DNA of 64,000 nucleotides from Micrococcales bacterium (lineage in GTDB: Bacteria > Actinomycetota > Actinomycetes > Actinomycetales > Cellulomonadaceae). The translations under genes and the position numbers were made by a program. Within the stretch, counting starts at the first letter, position 1. The number at the start of each line of letters is the position of its first letter. Positions 1-8,493 of the stretch are shown here, piece after piece. The notes below the pieces were generated by a model. It was not told the origin of the DNA and ran no database searches. It was given only the letters and a program-made list of their open reading frames with translations. The stretch covers positions 1 to 64,000 of the forward strand of contig WQWY01000013.1 in assembly GCA_009785115.1 (NCBI GenBank), given 5' to 3'.

Positions 1-117
1 ACGGCGGCCACAGCGGCAGAGACACGCCCGGACCCATCCCGAACCCGGAAGCTAAGCCTGCCAGCGCCGATGGTACTGCACCCGACAGGGCGTGGGAGAG
101 TAGGACACCGCCGAACA
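1..117 (+). rRNA. rrf: 5S ribosomal RNA (5' end cut by window edge)
   Basis: The first ~117 bases match the actinobacterial 5S rRNA pattern: the 5' strand acggcggcc pairs with the 3' strand around ggacaccgccg, with the conserved internal segments cccgaacccggaagctaag and gatggtactgc in order. Mature actinobacterial 5S usually begins a few bases further upstream (gtt before acggcgg), so about three bases are lost at the window edge. It is the last gene of an rRNA operon and is followed within 6 bases by a hairpin terminator. Confidence 0.95.
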
Positions 118-122
118 CCATT

Positions 123-157
123 CAAGTAAGCCCCCACCACCGGTGGGGGCTTACTTG
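123..157 (+). terminator. rRNA operon hairpin terminator
   Basis: A perfect 16-bp inverted repeat (123-138 against 142-157, core agtaagcccccacc) with a 3-base loop lies directly behind the 5S gene. There is no run of T after it, which is common for actinobacterial terminators. Position and stem length make termination of the rRNA operon the likely role. The 236 bases between it and the next gene hold no ORF I can support. Confidence 0.85.
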
Positions 158-393
158 TACCCAGAACACAACACCCATCCCCAGAGATACTCTCCACCAC
201 CTGACTCTCGAGAAGCACAACCCCCACCATGTCGTCAGGATCTTGCCGCTCTGTCTGCATGACGAGACGACGGGTGCGCGATGGGCTGGGGAGCACCGAG
301 CGCGTGGGAGCGGGGCCGCTCGAAGGCTGACGGCCCCCTTTCTCGGGTGGAGTCTGGGAGACTGGCACCCTCGAAGATCGACAGGAGAACAGC

Positions 394-2448
394 GTGGAGA
401 GCGTGGCACCGGGCACCGGGCCCGAAGGATCGGGTGACCGACCGTTCAGACGAGGGCCAGGTCGCCAGCAGCGCGACGGAGGTGCTGCTTCGAAGCGCTC
501 TTCTTTCCGTGACGGTGGTGGCACCGATCGGCGGGAGGGCGGCAGGTCACCCTGGCGCGACGACAGGGGTGGGTCTCGCGAGACAGGGCGTGCTCCAGGC
601 AGTCGTGAACCGCGACGAGACAGCGAAGGGCGCCCGGGGAGAGAAGGGACTACCCGTGACGCTCATCGCTCCGGGCAGCAGCGGTCGGGTTGGAAGGACG
701 ACAGGAGGGGGTCTGCTCGCCCCGAGGGTGGTGGCACCGGGGGGCGAGGTCCGAGGCAGGACAGCGACGTGCGCTCCGACAGGTACGCGCCTGCTCGGGA
801 CGAGCGTCGTCCTGACAGGTCCACAGGTGGCCGATCTGAGTGGCGCGGGGACTCGAGCCCGTCGGGTCGGACGGAACGTGGCGCTGGCGCACGCGGATCG
901 TGGAGAGACCGCGACGATCGCCCCGCGAGAGGGGAGGCTCCTGCGGAGCGCCGCTCTGGTCGCTCGGGAGACGGAGGCCCAGGCTGGCGTGACGGCAAGA
1001 GCACCTCGTCAGGCTGGGATGAGCGCGGCGCTGGCCCTCGCCGGCAGCGAAGAGAGGACAGCGGACCGCGAAGAGAGGACAGGGGAGACCGCGAGAGGGG
1101 TGGACCGTCCCGCGGCGAGCCTCGCGCCGACCGCTCTGCTGGGGAGCGTTCGCGCTGGCAGGAGGGCGCCGATGCGCCTTCCAGGGTCGGGCGTGGCGCG
1201 CCTCGAGGAGCACGTCGCTGGGAGGACGACTCTCCAGGCGCTTCGCGTCGTCAAGGAGGGGCAGACAGACGTGAACCGCTCTCTCGCGAACCTGACGCGC
1301 CTCGTCGTGACCAGGAGCCACGGCGAGACAGTGCTCCGAGGCGCGAGTGGAGGGCTGACGGCGACCGGCGACCGGCGCGCCGTGGCCAGGATGCGCAGCG
1401 TGACCAGACATCACAGCGTCACCAGACTGAGCGGGGTGAGCGCGACGAGCGAGACAGAGCACCGAGGTCTGAGGCGGGGAGCAGGTCAGGCGGCACAAGA
1501 CCGCGAGGTGCGACGGGGGCTTCAGGGCCTGGGGGTGCCAGGACGTGGGCGGCCCGGCCGGAGCGGGGCTCCAGGCCTGGGCAAGACCGCCGCTCCGACC
1601 GCCCCAAGGAACCAGAGCTTCCCGACGAGATCGACTTCGCGATGCTCGACCGGGAGTCCCGTGCCCGGCTGCGCACCCTGAGCAAGGAGAACGCGGAGGT
1701 CGTGGGGCGGCACCTGGTCATGGCCGGGAGGCTGCTGGACGTCGACCCCGAACGTGCCTACGAGCACGCTCAGGCGGCGGTGCGTCGCGGCGGGAGGGTC
1801 GACGTCGTGCGGGAGGCCGCCGGGCTGACCGCCTACCGGACCGGTCGGCACGCCGAGGCTCTGCGCGAGCTGCGCACGGTCCGCAGGCTGTCGGGCTCGG
1901 CTGAGCACCTGGCCGTGATGGCCGACTGCGAGCGCGGGTTGGGACGCCCGGAGCGAGCCGTCGCCCTGGCAGCAGACCCAGACGCCGCCGACCTGCCGCT
2001 CGACGCGGCGGTGGAGCTGGCGATCGTGGTCAGCGGGGCCCGGCTCGATCTCGGGCAGCCTGACGCCGCGCTGGCCGCGCTCGGCTCGCAGCAGGTTCGC
2101 CAGGCCTCCGGTCTGCTCGCGGCTCGTGTCGCCCAGGCCCGAGCCACCGCGCTCGAGGCAGCGGGGCGCCCAGACGAGGCGGCCCGCGAGCTGGCCGCGT
2201 ACAGCACGGACGACCTCGAGGAAGCCGCCGGGAACGTACCGGTCGACGAGGAGGTCGTCGTCTTCGACCTCACCGACGAGGAGGACAGCGAGCGCGACGT
2301 CTCGGGCGAGACCTCGACCGAGCAGGAGGAGGACGTCAGCGAGGTCGACGTTCCCGGGGAGGCGGAGGTTCCGGACGAGGTCGCCACCTCGGGACCGGAT
2401 GCCGAAGCTGACGCCCCGGGCGAGACTGGTGCCGAGTCGGGAACCTGA
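394..2448 (+). CDS. Arg/Gly/Asp-rich disordered protein with C-terminal TPR-like domain
   Basis: 684 residues from GTG, preceded by AGGAG (383-387) at 6-base spacing. Residues 1 to about 410 are low-complexity and dominated by R, D, G, E and S with many short RRD, DRR, GRG and PRR patterns, so very probably disordered and nucleic-acid- or partner-binding. Residues ~415-600 are Ala/Leu-rich helical repeats (LDVDPERAYEHAQAAVRRGG is typical) resembling tetratricopeptide repeats. The last ~80 residues are acidic (E/D/V). Position before the HAD gene and tlyA matches the TPR protein Rv1691 of M. tuberculosis. The long overlapping frame at 281-1681 is a by-product of the biased composition; the frame chosen here continues into the ordered domain. 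No enzymatic function is suggested. Confidence 0.8.
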   Translation: MESVAPGTGPEGSGDRPFRRGPGRQQRDGGAASKRSSFRDGGGTDRREGGRSPWRDDRGGSRETGRAPGSREPRRDSEGRPGREGTTRDAHRSGQQRSGWKDDRRGSARPEGGGTGGRGPRQDSDVRSDRYAPARDERRPDRSTGGRSEWRGDSSPSGRTERGAGARGSWRDRDDRPARGEAPAERRSGRSGDGGPGWRDGKSTSSGWDERGAGPRRQRREDSGPRREDRGDRERGGPSRGEPRADRSAGERSRWQEGADAPSRVGRGAPRGARRWEDDSPGASRRQGGADRREPLSREPDAPRRDQEPRRDSAPRREWRADGDRRPARRGQDAQRDQTSQRHQTERGERDERDRAPRSEAGSRSGGTRPRGATGASGPGGARTWAARPERGSRPGQDRRSDRPKEPELPDEIDFAMLDRESRARLRTLSKENAEVVGRHLVMAGRLLDVDPERAYEHAQAAVRRGGRVDVVREAAGLTAYRTGRHAEALRELRTVRRLSGSAEHLAVMADCERGLGRPERAVALAADPDAADLPLDAAVELAIVVSGARLDLGQPDAALAALGSQQVRQASGLLAARVAQARATALEAAGRPDEAARELAAYSTDDLEEAAGNVPVDEEVVVFDLTDEEDSERDVSGETSTEQEEDVSEVDVPGEAEVPDEVATSGPDAEADAPGETGAESGT

Positions 2449-2550
2449 GGAGAGCGTGCCGGTGATGAGCGTCAGGGCGAGTCTCAGCGGTCCCCGCACG
2501 GCCGAGGTCGCCGTGAACGGTGCTGACTCAGCGTGTGTCGAGGCGACCTC

Positions 2551-3582
2551 GTGAGCGTCGGCCTGGAGTCTTGCGACGTCCCGCTGGTCGAGCGTTACGA
2601 CCTGGCGCTGGTCGACCTCGACGGGGTGGCCTATCGGGGGCACCTGCCCATCGAGGGCGCGGCCGAGGCCCTGACCGGCGCGAGAGCGGCGGGGATGCGG
2701 GTGCTGTTCGTGACGAACAACGCGTCTCGGCCCCCGGAGGTCGTCGCTGACCAGCTCACCGGGCTGGACATCCCCACCGCGCCGCAGGACGTGCTCACCT
2801 CCGCCCAGGCCGCGGCGGCCGTGCTGCGCGAACGGCTCGAGCCTGGCGCCACGGTGCTGGTGATCGGCGCGGACGGTCTGCTCGAGGCGGTGGCCGCCGA
2901 AGGGTTCCGGATCGTCACCTCCGCCGACGAGCGACCGCAGGCCGTGGTGCAGGGGTTCGGGCCCGAGGTGGGCTGGCACGATCTCGCGGAGGCGGCCTAC
3001 GCGGTCAGCGCCGGGGCCTGGTACGTGGCGTCCAACCTCGACGGCTCGCTGCCGACCACCCGTGGCTACGCCCCGGGCAACGGTGCGCTGGTCGCTGCCG
3101 TGGTCACGGCGACGGGGGTGGAGCCCGACAGCTGCGGCAAGCCGTCACCGACCATGTACCGGATCGGTCAGGAGCGTGTCGGGGCGTCGCGGCCGCTGGT
3201 GGTCGGTGACCGGCTCGACACCGACCTGGCCGGGGCCCGTGCGGGTGGCTACCCCGGGCTGCACGTGCTCACAGGGGTCTCCCGGGGCCGCGACGCCGTC
3301 ATGGCAGCACCAGGGCTGAGGCCTTCTTACATCGGTGCTGACCTGCGCGCTCTGCACGAACGGCACCCTCTGCCCGAGCCGGACCAGACCGGGTGGTGGC
3401 GCTGCGGGCAGTCTGGCGCGCGGGTCCGGAAGGGCGGCGACGGGGTGGGGACGCTCGAGCTGCGCGGTCCGGACGACGTGAACCTGGTGCGTGCGGCCTG
3501 CGCCGCCGCGTGGGACTTCGCCGACGCCGGGGGGCGGCTCGACCCCGGCTCCGTCCCAGAGATCGGGCCGCACGTACGGTGA
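2551..3582 (+). CDS. HAD-superfamily IIA hydrolase (NagD/p-nitrophenylphosphatase type)
   Basis: Phosphatase of the HAD IIA subfamily, probably acting on small phosphorylated metabolites in the cytosol. The nucleophile motif is LVDLDGVAYRG near the N-terminus, followed by the TNNASR motif II, KPSPTMY, and the acidic motif VGDRLDTDLAGA. About 70 extra C-terminal residues (WWRCGQSG onward) lie outside the catalytic core and I do not recognise them. An in-frame GTG at 2533 is possible; I prefer GTG 2551 because GAGGCGA lies just upstream. Gene order matches Rv1692 in the conserved tlyA block. The natural substrate cannot be read from sequence. Confidence 0.88.
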   Translation: MSVGLESCDVPLVERYDLALVDLDGVAYRGHLPIEGAAEALTGARAAGMRVLFVTNNASRPPEVVADQLTGLDIPTAPQDVLTSAQAAAAVLRERLEPGATVLVIGADGLLEAVAAEGFRIVTSADERPQAVVQGFGPEVGWHDLAEAAYAVSAGAWYVASNLDGSLPTTRGYAPGNGALVAAVVTATGVEPDSCGKPSPTMYRIGQERVGASRPLVVGDRLDTDLAGARAGGYPGLHVLTGVSRGRDAVMAAPGLRPSYIGADLRALHERHPLPEPDQTGWWRCGQSGARVRKGGDGVGTLELRGPDDVNLVRAACAAAWDFADAGGRLDPGSVPEIGPHVR

Positions 3583-3647
3583 GGTCGTCGACGGCTCGAC
3601 ATGGGCACGGATGCTCGACACGGGCACGTTCGGCACCTCGTGGGCGG

Positions 3648-3653
3648 TAGCGT
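3648..3653 (+). promoter_or_regulatory. -10-like hexamer of a leaderless transcript
   Basis: TAGCGT sits exactly 6 bases before the ATG at 3660, so the expected transcription start falls on the start codon. No Shine-Dalgarno sequence is present. No clear -35 was seen. Confidence 0.5.
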
Positions 3654-3659
3654 GAGCGG

Positions 3660-3866
3660 ATGCACGTTGAGCAGACCGGGCTGACGAGCCAGAGCAGCCC
3701 GACCGGCGAGGTGGTGCCGCGTACGCAGGACGCGGCCGTGGACGAGATCCTGCACAGCCTGGTCGAGGTCGACGGTCTGTCGCTGCGCGAGCAGGTGGCG
3801 CTCCTCGACGACGCCCACCAGCGGCTGCAGGGCCGGCTGGCTGAGTCTGACGGTGGCGCCCGGTGA
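3660..3866 (+). CDS. Small conserved protein of the tlyA cluster
   Basis: 68 residues starting at ATG with no Shine-Dalgarno but with a TAGCGT -10-like box 6 bases upstream. The C-terminal half (VDEILHSLVEVDGLSLREQ and on) is predicted helical and amphipathic; the first ~20 residues are polar and probably flexible. It occupies the same place as the small Rv1693 gene between the HAD hydrolase and tlyA. The stop overlaps the tlyA start by 4 bases (GTGA), so translation is probably coupled. Function unknown; small size and helicity would fit a binding partner or regulatory peptide. Confidence 0.75.
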   Translation: MHVEQTGLTSQSSPTGEVVPRTQDAAVDEILHSLVEVDGLSLREQVALLDDAHQRLQGRLAESDGGAR

Positions 3867-4660
3867 GTGCCCGTCTGGACGTCGCGCTGGTCGAGCGCGG
3901 GCTCGCCCGCTCCCGTCAGCACGCCAAGACGCTGATCGACGCCGGGCGGGTCCAGGTCGGCGCTGCCGTCGCCCGCCGCCCAGCGGCAGCCGTCGCCCCT
4001 GACACGACGGTGCGTGTCGCCGCCGACCCGGACGACCCCGGCTACGTCTCTCGGGCCGCGCACAAGCTCGCCGGTGCGCTGGACCGTTGGGAAGACCTGC
4101 GGGTCGCGGGGCGCGACTGTCTGGACGTCGGCGCGTCGACCGGAGGGTTCACCGACGTCCTGCTGCGCCGTGGCGCCCGGCGGGTGGTCGCTGTCGACGT
4201 CGGGCACGGCCAGCTCGACCCCCGGCTGCGCGCTGATCCCAGGGTCGAGCTGCGCGAGGGCGTCAACGCCCGCGACCTGAGAGCTGGGGACGTGGACCCG
4301 GCCCCGACGCTGGTGGTCGCCGACCTGTCGTTCATCTCGCTGCGGCTGGTGCTCGAGGCCGTCGCGAGCGTCGCTGCACCTGACGCCGACCTGGTGGTGC
4401 TGGTCAAACCGCAGTTCGAGGTGGGCCGCTCAGGGCTCGGGCCGGGTGGGGTGGTCCGTGACCCGCGGGCACGGCGCCAGGCTGTTGTCGGGGTGCTAGA
4501 GGTAGCCGAGACTCTCGGGCTCGCCGCGCGCGGGTTGGCCGCCAGCACGCTGCCCGGCCCGGCCGGGAACCTGGAGTACCCGCTCTGGCTGACCCGCGGT
4601 CCGCGAGAGCCCGGGCAGAGAGAGACTCTGCTCGACGAGGTGTTCGGGGGCCTGCGATGA
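3863..4660 (+). CDS. tlyA: TlyA-family rRNA 2'-O-methyltransferase
   Basis: 265 residues, normal for TlyA. An N-terminal S4 RNA-binding domain (residues ~2-65, RLDVALVERGLARSRQ) is followed by an FtsJ-like Rossmann methyltransferase with SAM motif I LDVGASTGGFTDVL and the catalytic-region motifs VVADLSFISL and VVLVKPQFEVG. In mycobacteria TlyA methylates 2'-hydroxyls of C1409 in 16S and C1920 in 23S rRNA and its loss gives capreomycin resistance. It overlaps the preceding small gene and nadK (ATGA) by 4 bases each, so the three are co-translated. The start is the GTG at that overlap. Confidence 0.95.
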   Translation: MSARLDVALVERGLARSRQHAKTLIDAGRVQVGAAVARRPAAAVAPDTTVRVAADPDDPGYVSRAAHKLAGALDRWEDLRVAGRDCLDVGASTGGFTDVLLRRGARRVVAVDVGHGQLDPRLRADPRVELREGVNARDLRAGDVDPAPTLVVADLSFISLRLVLEAVASVAAPDADLVVLVKPQFEVGRSGLGPGGVVRDPRARRQAVVGVLEVAETLGLAARGLAASTLPGPAGNLEYPLWLTRGPREPGQRETLLDEVFGGLR

Positions 4661-5538
4661 CCCGCCGTGTCCTGGTGGTCACCCACCATGGCCGTCCCGA
4701 GGCCGTCGCGGCCACCGCCGTGGTGCTGCGCGAGCTCGAGGCCGCCGGTATCGAGCCGGTGCTGGCCGCTGAGGAGTCCTCCGTGGACGACCTGCCGTCG
4801 TTCGAGCTCGCGGTGGTGCTCGGTGGTGACGGGACGATCCTGAGAGCCGCGGAGATGACCCGGACCGCCGGTGTGCCGATGCTCGGGGTGAACCTGGGAA
4901 GGGTCGGGTTCCTCGCTGAGATCGAGCCGGACGACGTCGCTGACGCGGTGCGTCGGCTGGCCGCCGGTGACTACGAGGTCGAGGAGCGCCGCACCATCGA
5001 GGTGTGTCTGACGAGGGCCGACGGGCAGCGCACGACAGGGTGGGCGCTGAACGAGGCCGCCGTGGAGAAGATCGACCCGGCTCGGATGCTCGACCTCGGC
5101 ATCGAGGTGGACGGGCGGCGGCTCGAGCGCTTTGGGTGCGACGGGGTGGTCGTGGCCACCCCCACGGGCTCGACCGCGCACGCCTTCTCTGGTGGTGGGC
5201 CGGTGGTGTGGCCGGACGTCGAGGGCGTGATCGTCGTCCCGGTCGCCGCCCACGCCCTGTTCGCCCGCCCGCTCGTGGTCGGGCCGTCCAGCACCGTGAC
5301 GCTGCTGGTGCTGGAGGACGTGACGGTGTCCGGGCGGCTCACCTGCGACGGACGCCGGGTGCAGAGGGTCGGCCCCGGGGACCGGATCGAGGTTCGCGTC
5401 GCTGACCTGCCGGTGCGGCTCGCACGCCTGAGCCCGGCCCCGTTCACCACCCGCCTGGTGCACAAGTTCGCGCTGCCCGTCGAGGGGTGGCGCGGGGTCT
5501 CGCAGAACGGGTCGCCACAGGGTGGTCCGACGGCATGA
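4657..5538 (+). CDS. nadK: NAD kinase
   Basis: 293 residues. Phosphorylates NAD to NADP using ATP or polyphosphate. Diagnostic motifs are present in order: GGDGTILRAAE (~56-66), GVNLGRVGFLAEIE, the NE motif (LNEAAVEK), and the glycine-rich substrate loop TPTGSTAHAFSGGGP. ATG overlaps the tlyA stop and its own stop overlaps the recN start, both by 4 bases, giving a tightly coupled tlyA-nadK-recN run as in mycobacteria. No unusual feature. Confidence 0.97.
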   Translation: MTRRVLVVTHHGRPEAVAATAVVLRELEAAGIEPVLAAEESSVDDLPSFELAVVLGGDGTILRAAEMTRTAGVPMLGVNLGRVGFLAEIEPDDVADAVRRLAAGDYEVEERRTIEVCLTRADGQRTTGWALNEAAVEKIDPARMLDLGIEVDGRRLERFGCDGVVVATPTGSTAHAFSGGGPVVWPDVEGVIVVPVAAHALFARPLVVGPSSTVTLLVLEDVTVSGRLTCDGRRVQRVGPGDRIEVRVADLPVRLARLSPAPFTTRLVHKFALPVEGWRGVSQNGSPQGGPTA

Positions 5539-7253
5539 TCGCTGAGCTGAGGATCGAGAACCTCGGGGTCATCGCGGACGCGGGGGTCGAGCTGGGCCCT
5601 GGTCTCGTCGTGCTGACCGGGGAGACCGGGGCGGGCAAGACGATGGTTCTCACCGCGCTCACCATGCTCACCGGCGGGCGGGCCGACGCGACGCTGGTGC
5701 GCACGGGTGCGACGTCGGCGGCGGTCGAGGGACGGCTGGTCGTCGGGCCTGGCTCACCGGCAGCCGTCCGGGCAGCCGAGGCCGGGGCCGAGCTCGACGG
5801 TGAGGCTGGCACCGACTCCAGCCTCGTGGTGGTGCGCACCGTCACCGCCCCCCAGGAGACCACGCCGGGCCGCTCGAGGGCCTTCTTGGGCGGGCGGAGC
5901 GTGCCCCAGGCGGTGCTCGCGGAGGTCGCGTCGACGCTGGTCACCGTGCACGGGCAGTCGGAGCAGCTGCGGCTGCGAGCCCCGGCGCGGCAGCGTGAGG
6001 CGCTGGACGACTTCGCCGGGCCCGAGCACCGGGCGCTCGTCGCCCGCCACCGTGAGACGTGGTCCGAGCGCCAGGCGCTCGCCAGCGAGCTGACGCGGCT
6101 GCGCGCCCAGGCCGCTGAGCGTCGACGCGAGGCCGAGCTGCTGCGTCTGGGGCTGGCCGAGGTGGAGCGAGTCGCGCCGCAGGCGGGGGAGGACGACGAC
6201 CTCGCCCGCCAGGTCTCCAGGCTCGGGCACGTCGAAGACCTGCGCGCCGCGGCGTCGAGCGCGCACGCCGCGCTGGCCGGCGAGGACGACGAGCACCCCG
6301 GGGCTGCCAACGCCGTCCAGACGGCGGTGCGGGCGCTCGAGCAGGTGGCGGGGCACGACGAGGCGTTGGCCGACCTCGCCCGGCGCGCCACCGAGGCCGG
6401 GTACCTGCTCGACGACGTCGCGGGCGAGCTGGCCGCGTACGTGGACGGCCTCGCGGCCGACCCGGCGGCGCTCGAGACGGCCCAGCAACGGCGTGCGGAG
6501 CTGTTGACGCTGACCCGCGCCTACGGGCCGGACGTGGCCGCGGTGCTCGCCTGGGCCTCCGAGGCGGGCCTGCGCCTGCTCGAGCTGGACGGGGGCGACG
6601 AGAAGGTGGTGGCGCTGGGGGCTGATCTCGACCGCCTCGACGCCGAGCTGGTCGACCTTCAGACAGCGATCTCCGCGGCTCGCACCGATGCCGCCGGGCG
6701 CCTGTCCGAGGCGGTCAGCACCGAGCTGGCCGGGCTGGCTATGGCCGGGGCTCGTCTCAAGGTGGCGGTCAGTCCTGGTGAACCGGGGCCTTCGGGTGCC
6801 GATCAGGTAGAGATGCTGTTCGCGGCCCACCCCGACTCTCCGGTGCTGCCGCTCGCCCGGGCCGCGTCGGGCGGCGAGCTGTCCCGGGTGATGCTGGCGC
6901 TCGAGGTGTCCCTCGCGGCGGACGGCCAGGGACACACCCCGGGGACCTTCGTCTTCGACGAGGTGGACGCCGGTATCGGTGGGCGGGCGGCGGTCGAGGT
7001 CGGGCGCCGGTTGGCTCGCCTCGCCCGGGGCTGTCAGGTGCTCGTCGTGACGCACCTGGCCCAGGTCGCGGCGTTCGCCGACCGGCACCTGGTGGTCTCT
7101 CGTTCTGAGGGTGTGGTGCGAGCCTCGGACGTGGCGGAGGTCAGCGGCGACGAGAGGTTGGCCGAGCTCGCACGGATGCTGTCGGGCCAGGACTCGCCGG
7201 CCGCGCGAGCACATGCGGACGAGCTTCTGAGCCGCTGCGACGTGGGACCATGA
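5535..7253 (+). CDS. recN: DNA repair protein RecN
   Basis: 572 residues; SMC-like ATPase acting at double-strand breaks. Walker A GETGAGKT is at residues 29-36; the ABC signature SGGELSRVMLALE and Walker B region FVFDEVDAGIGG lie near the C-terminus, separated by an Ala/Glu/Arg-rich coiled-coil region. The ATG at 5535 is chosen over an upstream in-frame ATG because it makes the usual ATGA overlap with nadK and the family's N-terminus begins with the (L)xIxNLGVI pattern. Confidence 0.96.
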   Translation: MIAELRIENLGVIADAGVELGPGLVVLTGETGAGKTMVLTALTMLTGGRADATLVRTGATSAAVEGRLVVGPGSPAAVRAAEAGAELDGEAGTDSSLVVVRTVTAPQETTPGRSRAFLGGRSVPQAVLAEVASTLVTVHGQSEQLRLRAPARQREALDDFAGPEHRALVARHRETWSERQALASELTRLRAQAAERRREAELLRLGLAEVERVAPQAGEDDDLARQVSRLGHVEDLRAAASSAHAALAGEDDEHPGAANAVQTAVRALEQVAGHDEALADLARRATEAGYLLDDVAGELAAYVDGLAADPAALETAQQRRAELLTLTRAYGPDVAAVLAWASEAGLRLLELDGGDEKVVALGADLDRLDAELVDLQTAISAARTDAAGRLSEAVSTELAGLAMAGARLKVAVSPGEPGPSGADQVEMLFAAHPDSPVLPLARAASGGELSRVMLALEVSLAADGQGHTPGTFVFDEVDAGIGGRAAVEVGRRLARLARGCQVLVVTHLAQVAAFADRHLVVSRSEGVVRASDVAEVSGDERLAELARMLSGQDSPAARAHADELLSRCDVGP

Positions 7254-7259
7254 GGGACG

Positions 7260-8447
7260 ATGAGAATCTTCACGAAGAAGCGTGACGCGAGGTCTGCCGG
7301 CGACGGGCTGGCGGGGCCGGCACGGGTGGACGCACGGACCAAGAACCTGACCAAGCGCCTGCTGCCTGGCGACATCGCGGTGATCGACCACCTGGACCTG
7401 GACCGCGTCTCTGCCGAGGCCCTGGTCGCGTGCCGGCCCGCCGCGGTGCTCAACGCCGCGCGCTCCACCTCGGGGCGCTACCCCAACCTCGGGCCGGGGA
7501 TCCTCATGGACGCGGGCATCCCGCTGATCGACGACCTGGGCCCGGACGTGATGGCGATCTCCGAGGGGCACGAGCTGCGCATCGACGGCGCGGCCGTGCA
7601 CGACGGTGACACCCTGGTCGCCGAGGGGGTGCTGCAGACCGCCGAGACCGTCGGTGCGGCGATGGACGAGGCCCGCGCGGGCCTGTCGGTGCAGCTGGAG
7701 TCGTTCGCCGCGAACACGATGGACTACCTGCGCCGTGAGCGCGAGCTGCTGCTCGACGGGGTGGGCGTGCCCGACATCAGCACCGACCTGGACGGGCGGC
7801 AGGTGCTCATCGTGGTGCGCGGCTACCACTACAAGGAAGACCTCGTCACCCTGCGGCCCTACATCAAGGAGTACCGGCCGGTGCTCATCGGGGTGGACGG
7901 CGGCGCCGACGCGATCCTCGAGGCGGGCTGGAAGCCGGACATGATCGTCGGTGACATGGACTCGGTCTCCAACAAGGCCCTGGCCTGCGGTGCGGAGGTC
8001 GTGATCCACGCCTACCGGGACGGGCGGGCGCCCGGCAAGGACCGCGTCGAGGAGCTCGGCGTGCCGTATGTGCTGTTCCCCGCGACCGGGACCAGCGAGG
8101 ACGTGGCGATGCTGCTGGCCGACGACAAGGGCGCCGAGCTCATCGTGGCGGTCGGCACGCACGCCACCCTGGTGGAGTTCCTCGACAAGGGCCGGGCTGG
8201 GATGGCCTCGACCTTCCTCACCCGGCTGCGGGTCGGCGGCAAGCTGGTCGACGCCAAGGGTGTGTCGCGGCTGTACCGGCACCGCATCTCCAACCTCCAG
8301 GTCTTGCTCCTCGTGATCGCCGGTCTGCTGGCCCTGTTCATCGCCCTGGCCTCGACCGAGGCCGGGCAGACGCTGATGGGTCTGATCGGTGCGGGCTGGG
8401 ACGACCTGCTCTCGTGGGTCGGACGTCTCTTCGGCGGCGCGACGTGA
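7260..8447 (+). CDS. steA: SteA-type division/cell-separation protein
   Basis: 395 residues. Family known from Corynebacterium glutamicum SteA, a cytokinetic-ring protein acting with SteB in the RipC-FtsEX cell-separation pathway, and from Rv1697. The N-terminal half is a soluble domain (ARVDARTKNLTKRL start, NAARSTSGRYPNLGPG motif), the middle resembles the thiamin-pyrophosphokinase-like fold (GVDGGADAILEAGWKPD, VGDMDSVSN), and a single C-terminal membrane segment (VLLLVIAGLLALFIALA) anchors it. Six bases separate it from recN; steB follows after 46 bases. Assignment rests on family pattern plus synteny. Confidence 0.88.
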   Translation: MRIFTKKRDARSAGDGLAGPARVDARTKNLTKRLLPGDIAVIDHLDLDRVSAEALVACRPAAVLNAARSTSGRYPNLGPGILMDAGIPLIDDLGPDVMAISEGHELRIDGAAVHDGDTLVAEGVLQTAETVGAAMDEARAGLSVQLESFAANTMDYLRRERELLLDGVGVPDISTDLDGRQVLIVVRGYHYKEDLVTLRPYIKEYRPVLIGVDGGADAILEAGWKPDMIVGDMDSVSNKALACGAEVVIHAYRDGRAPGKDRVEELGVPYVLFPATGTSEDVAMLLADDKGAELIVAVGTHATLVEFLDKGRAGMASTFLTRLRVGGKLVDAKGVSRLYRHRISNLQVLLLVIAGLLALFIALASTEAGQTLMGLIGAGWDDLLSWVGRLFGGAT

Positions 8448-8493
8448 CCCCCTGGACCTCCTCTTCCGACCTTCGACGACTGAGAGCAGCCCC

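Noticed and set aside
281-1681. Second long open frame overlapping the Arg-rich gene
   Set aside because: Arises from the low-complexity, high-GC sequence; it ends before the ordered TPR part and has no ribosome site. The frame at 394-2448 carries both.
5754-8282. 842-residue minus-strand open frame opposite recN-steA
   Set aside because: High-GC antisense shadow; no family pattern, and the plus-strand genes are certain.
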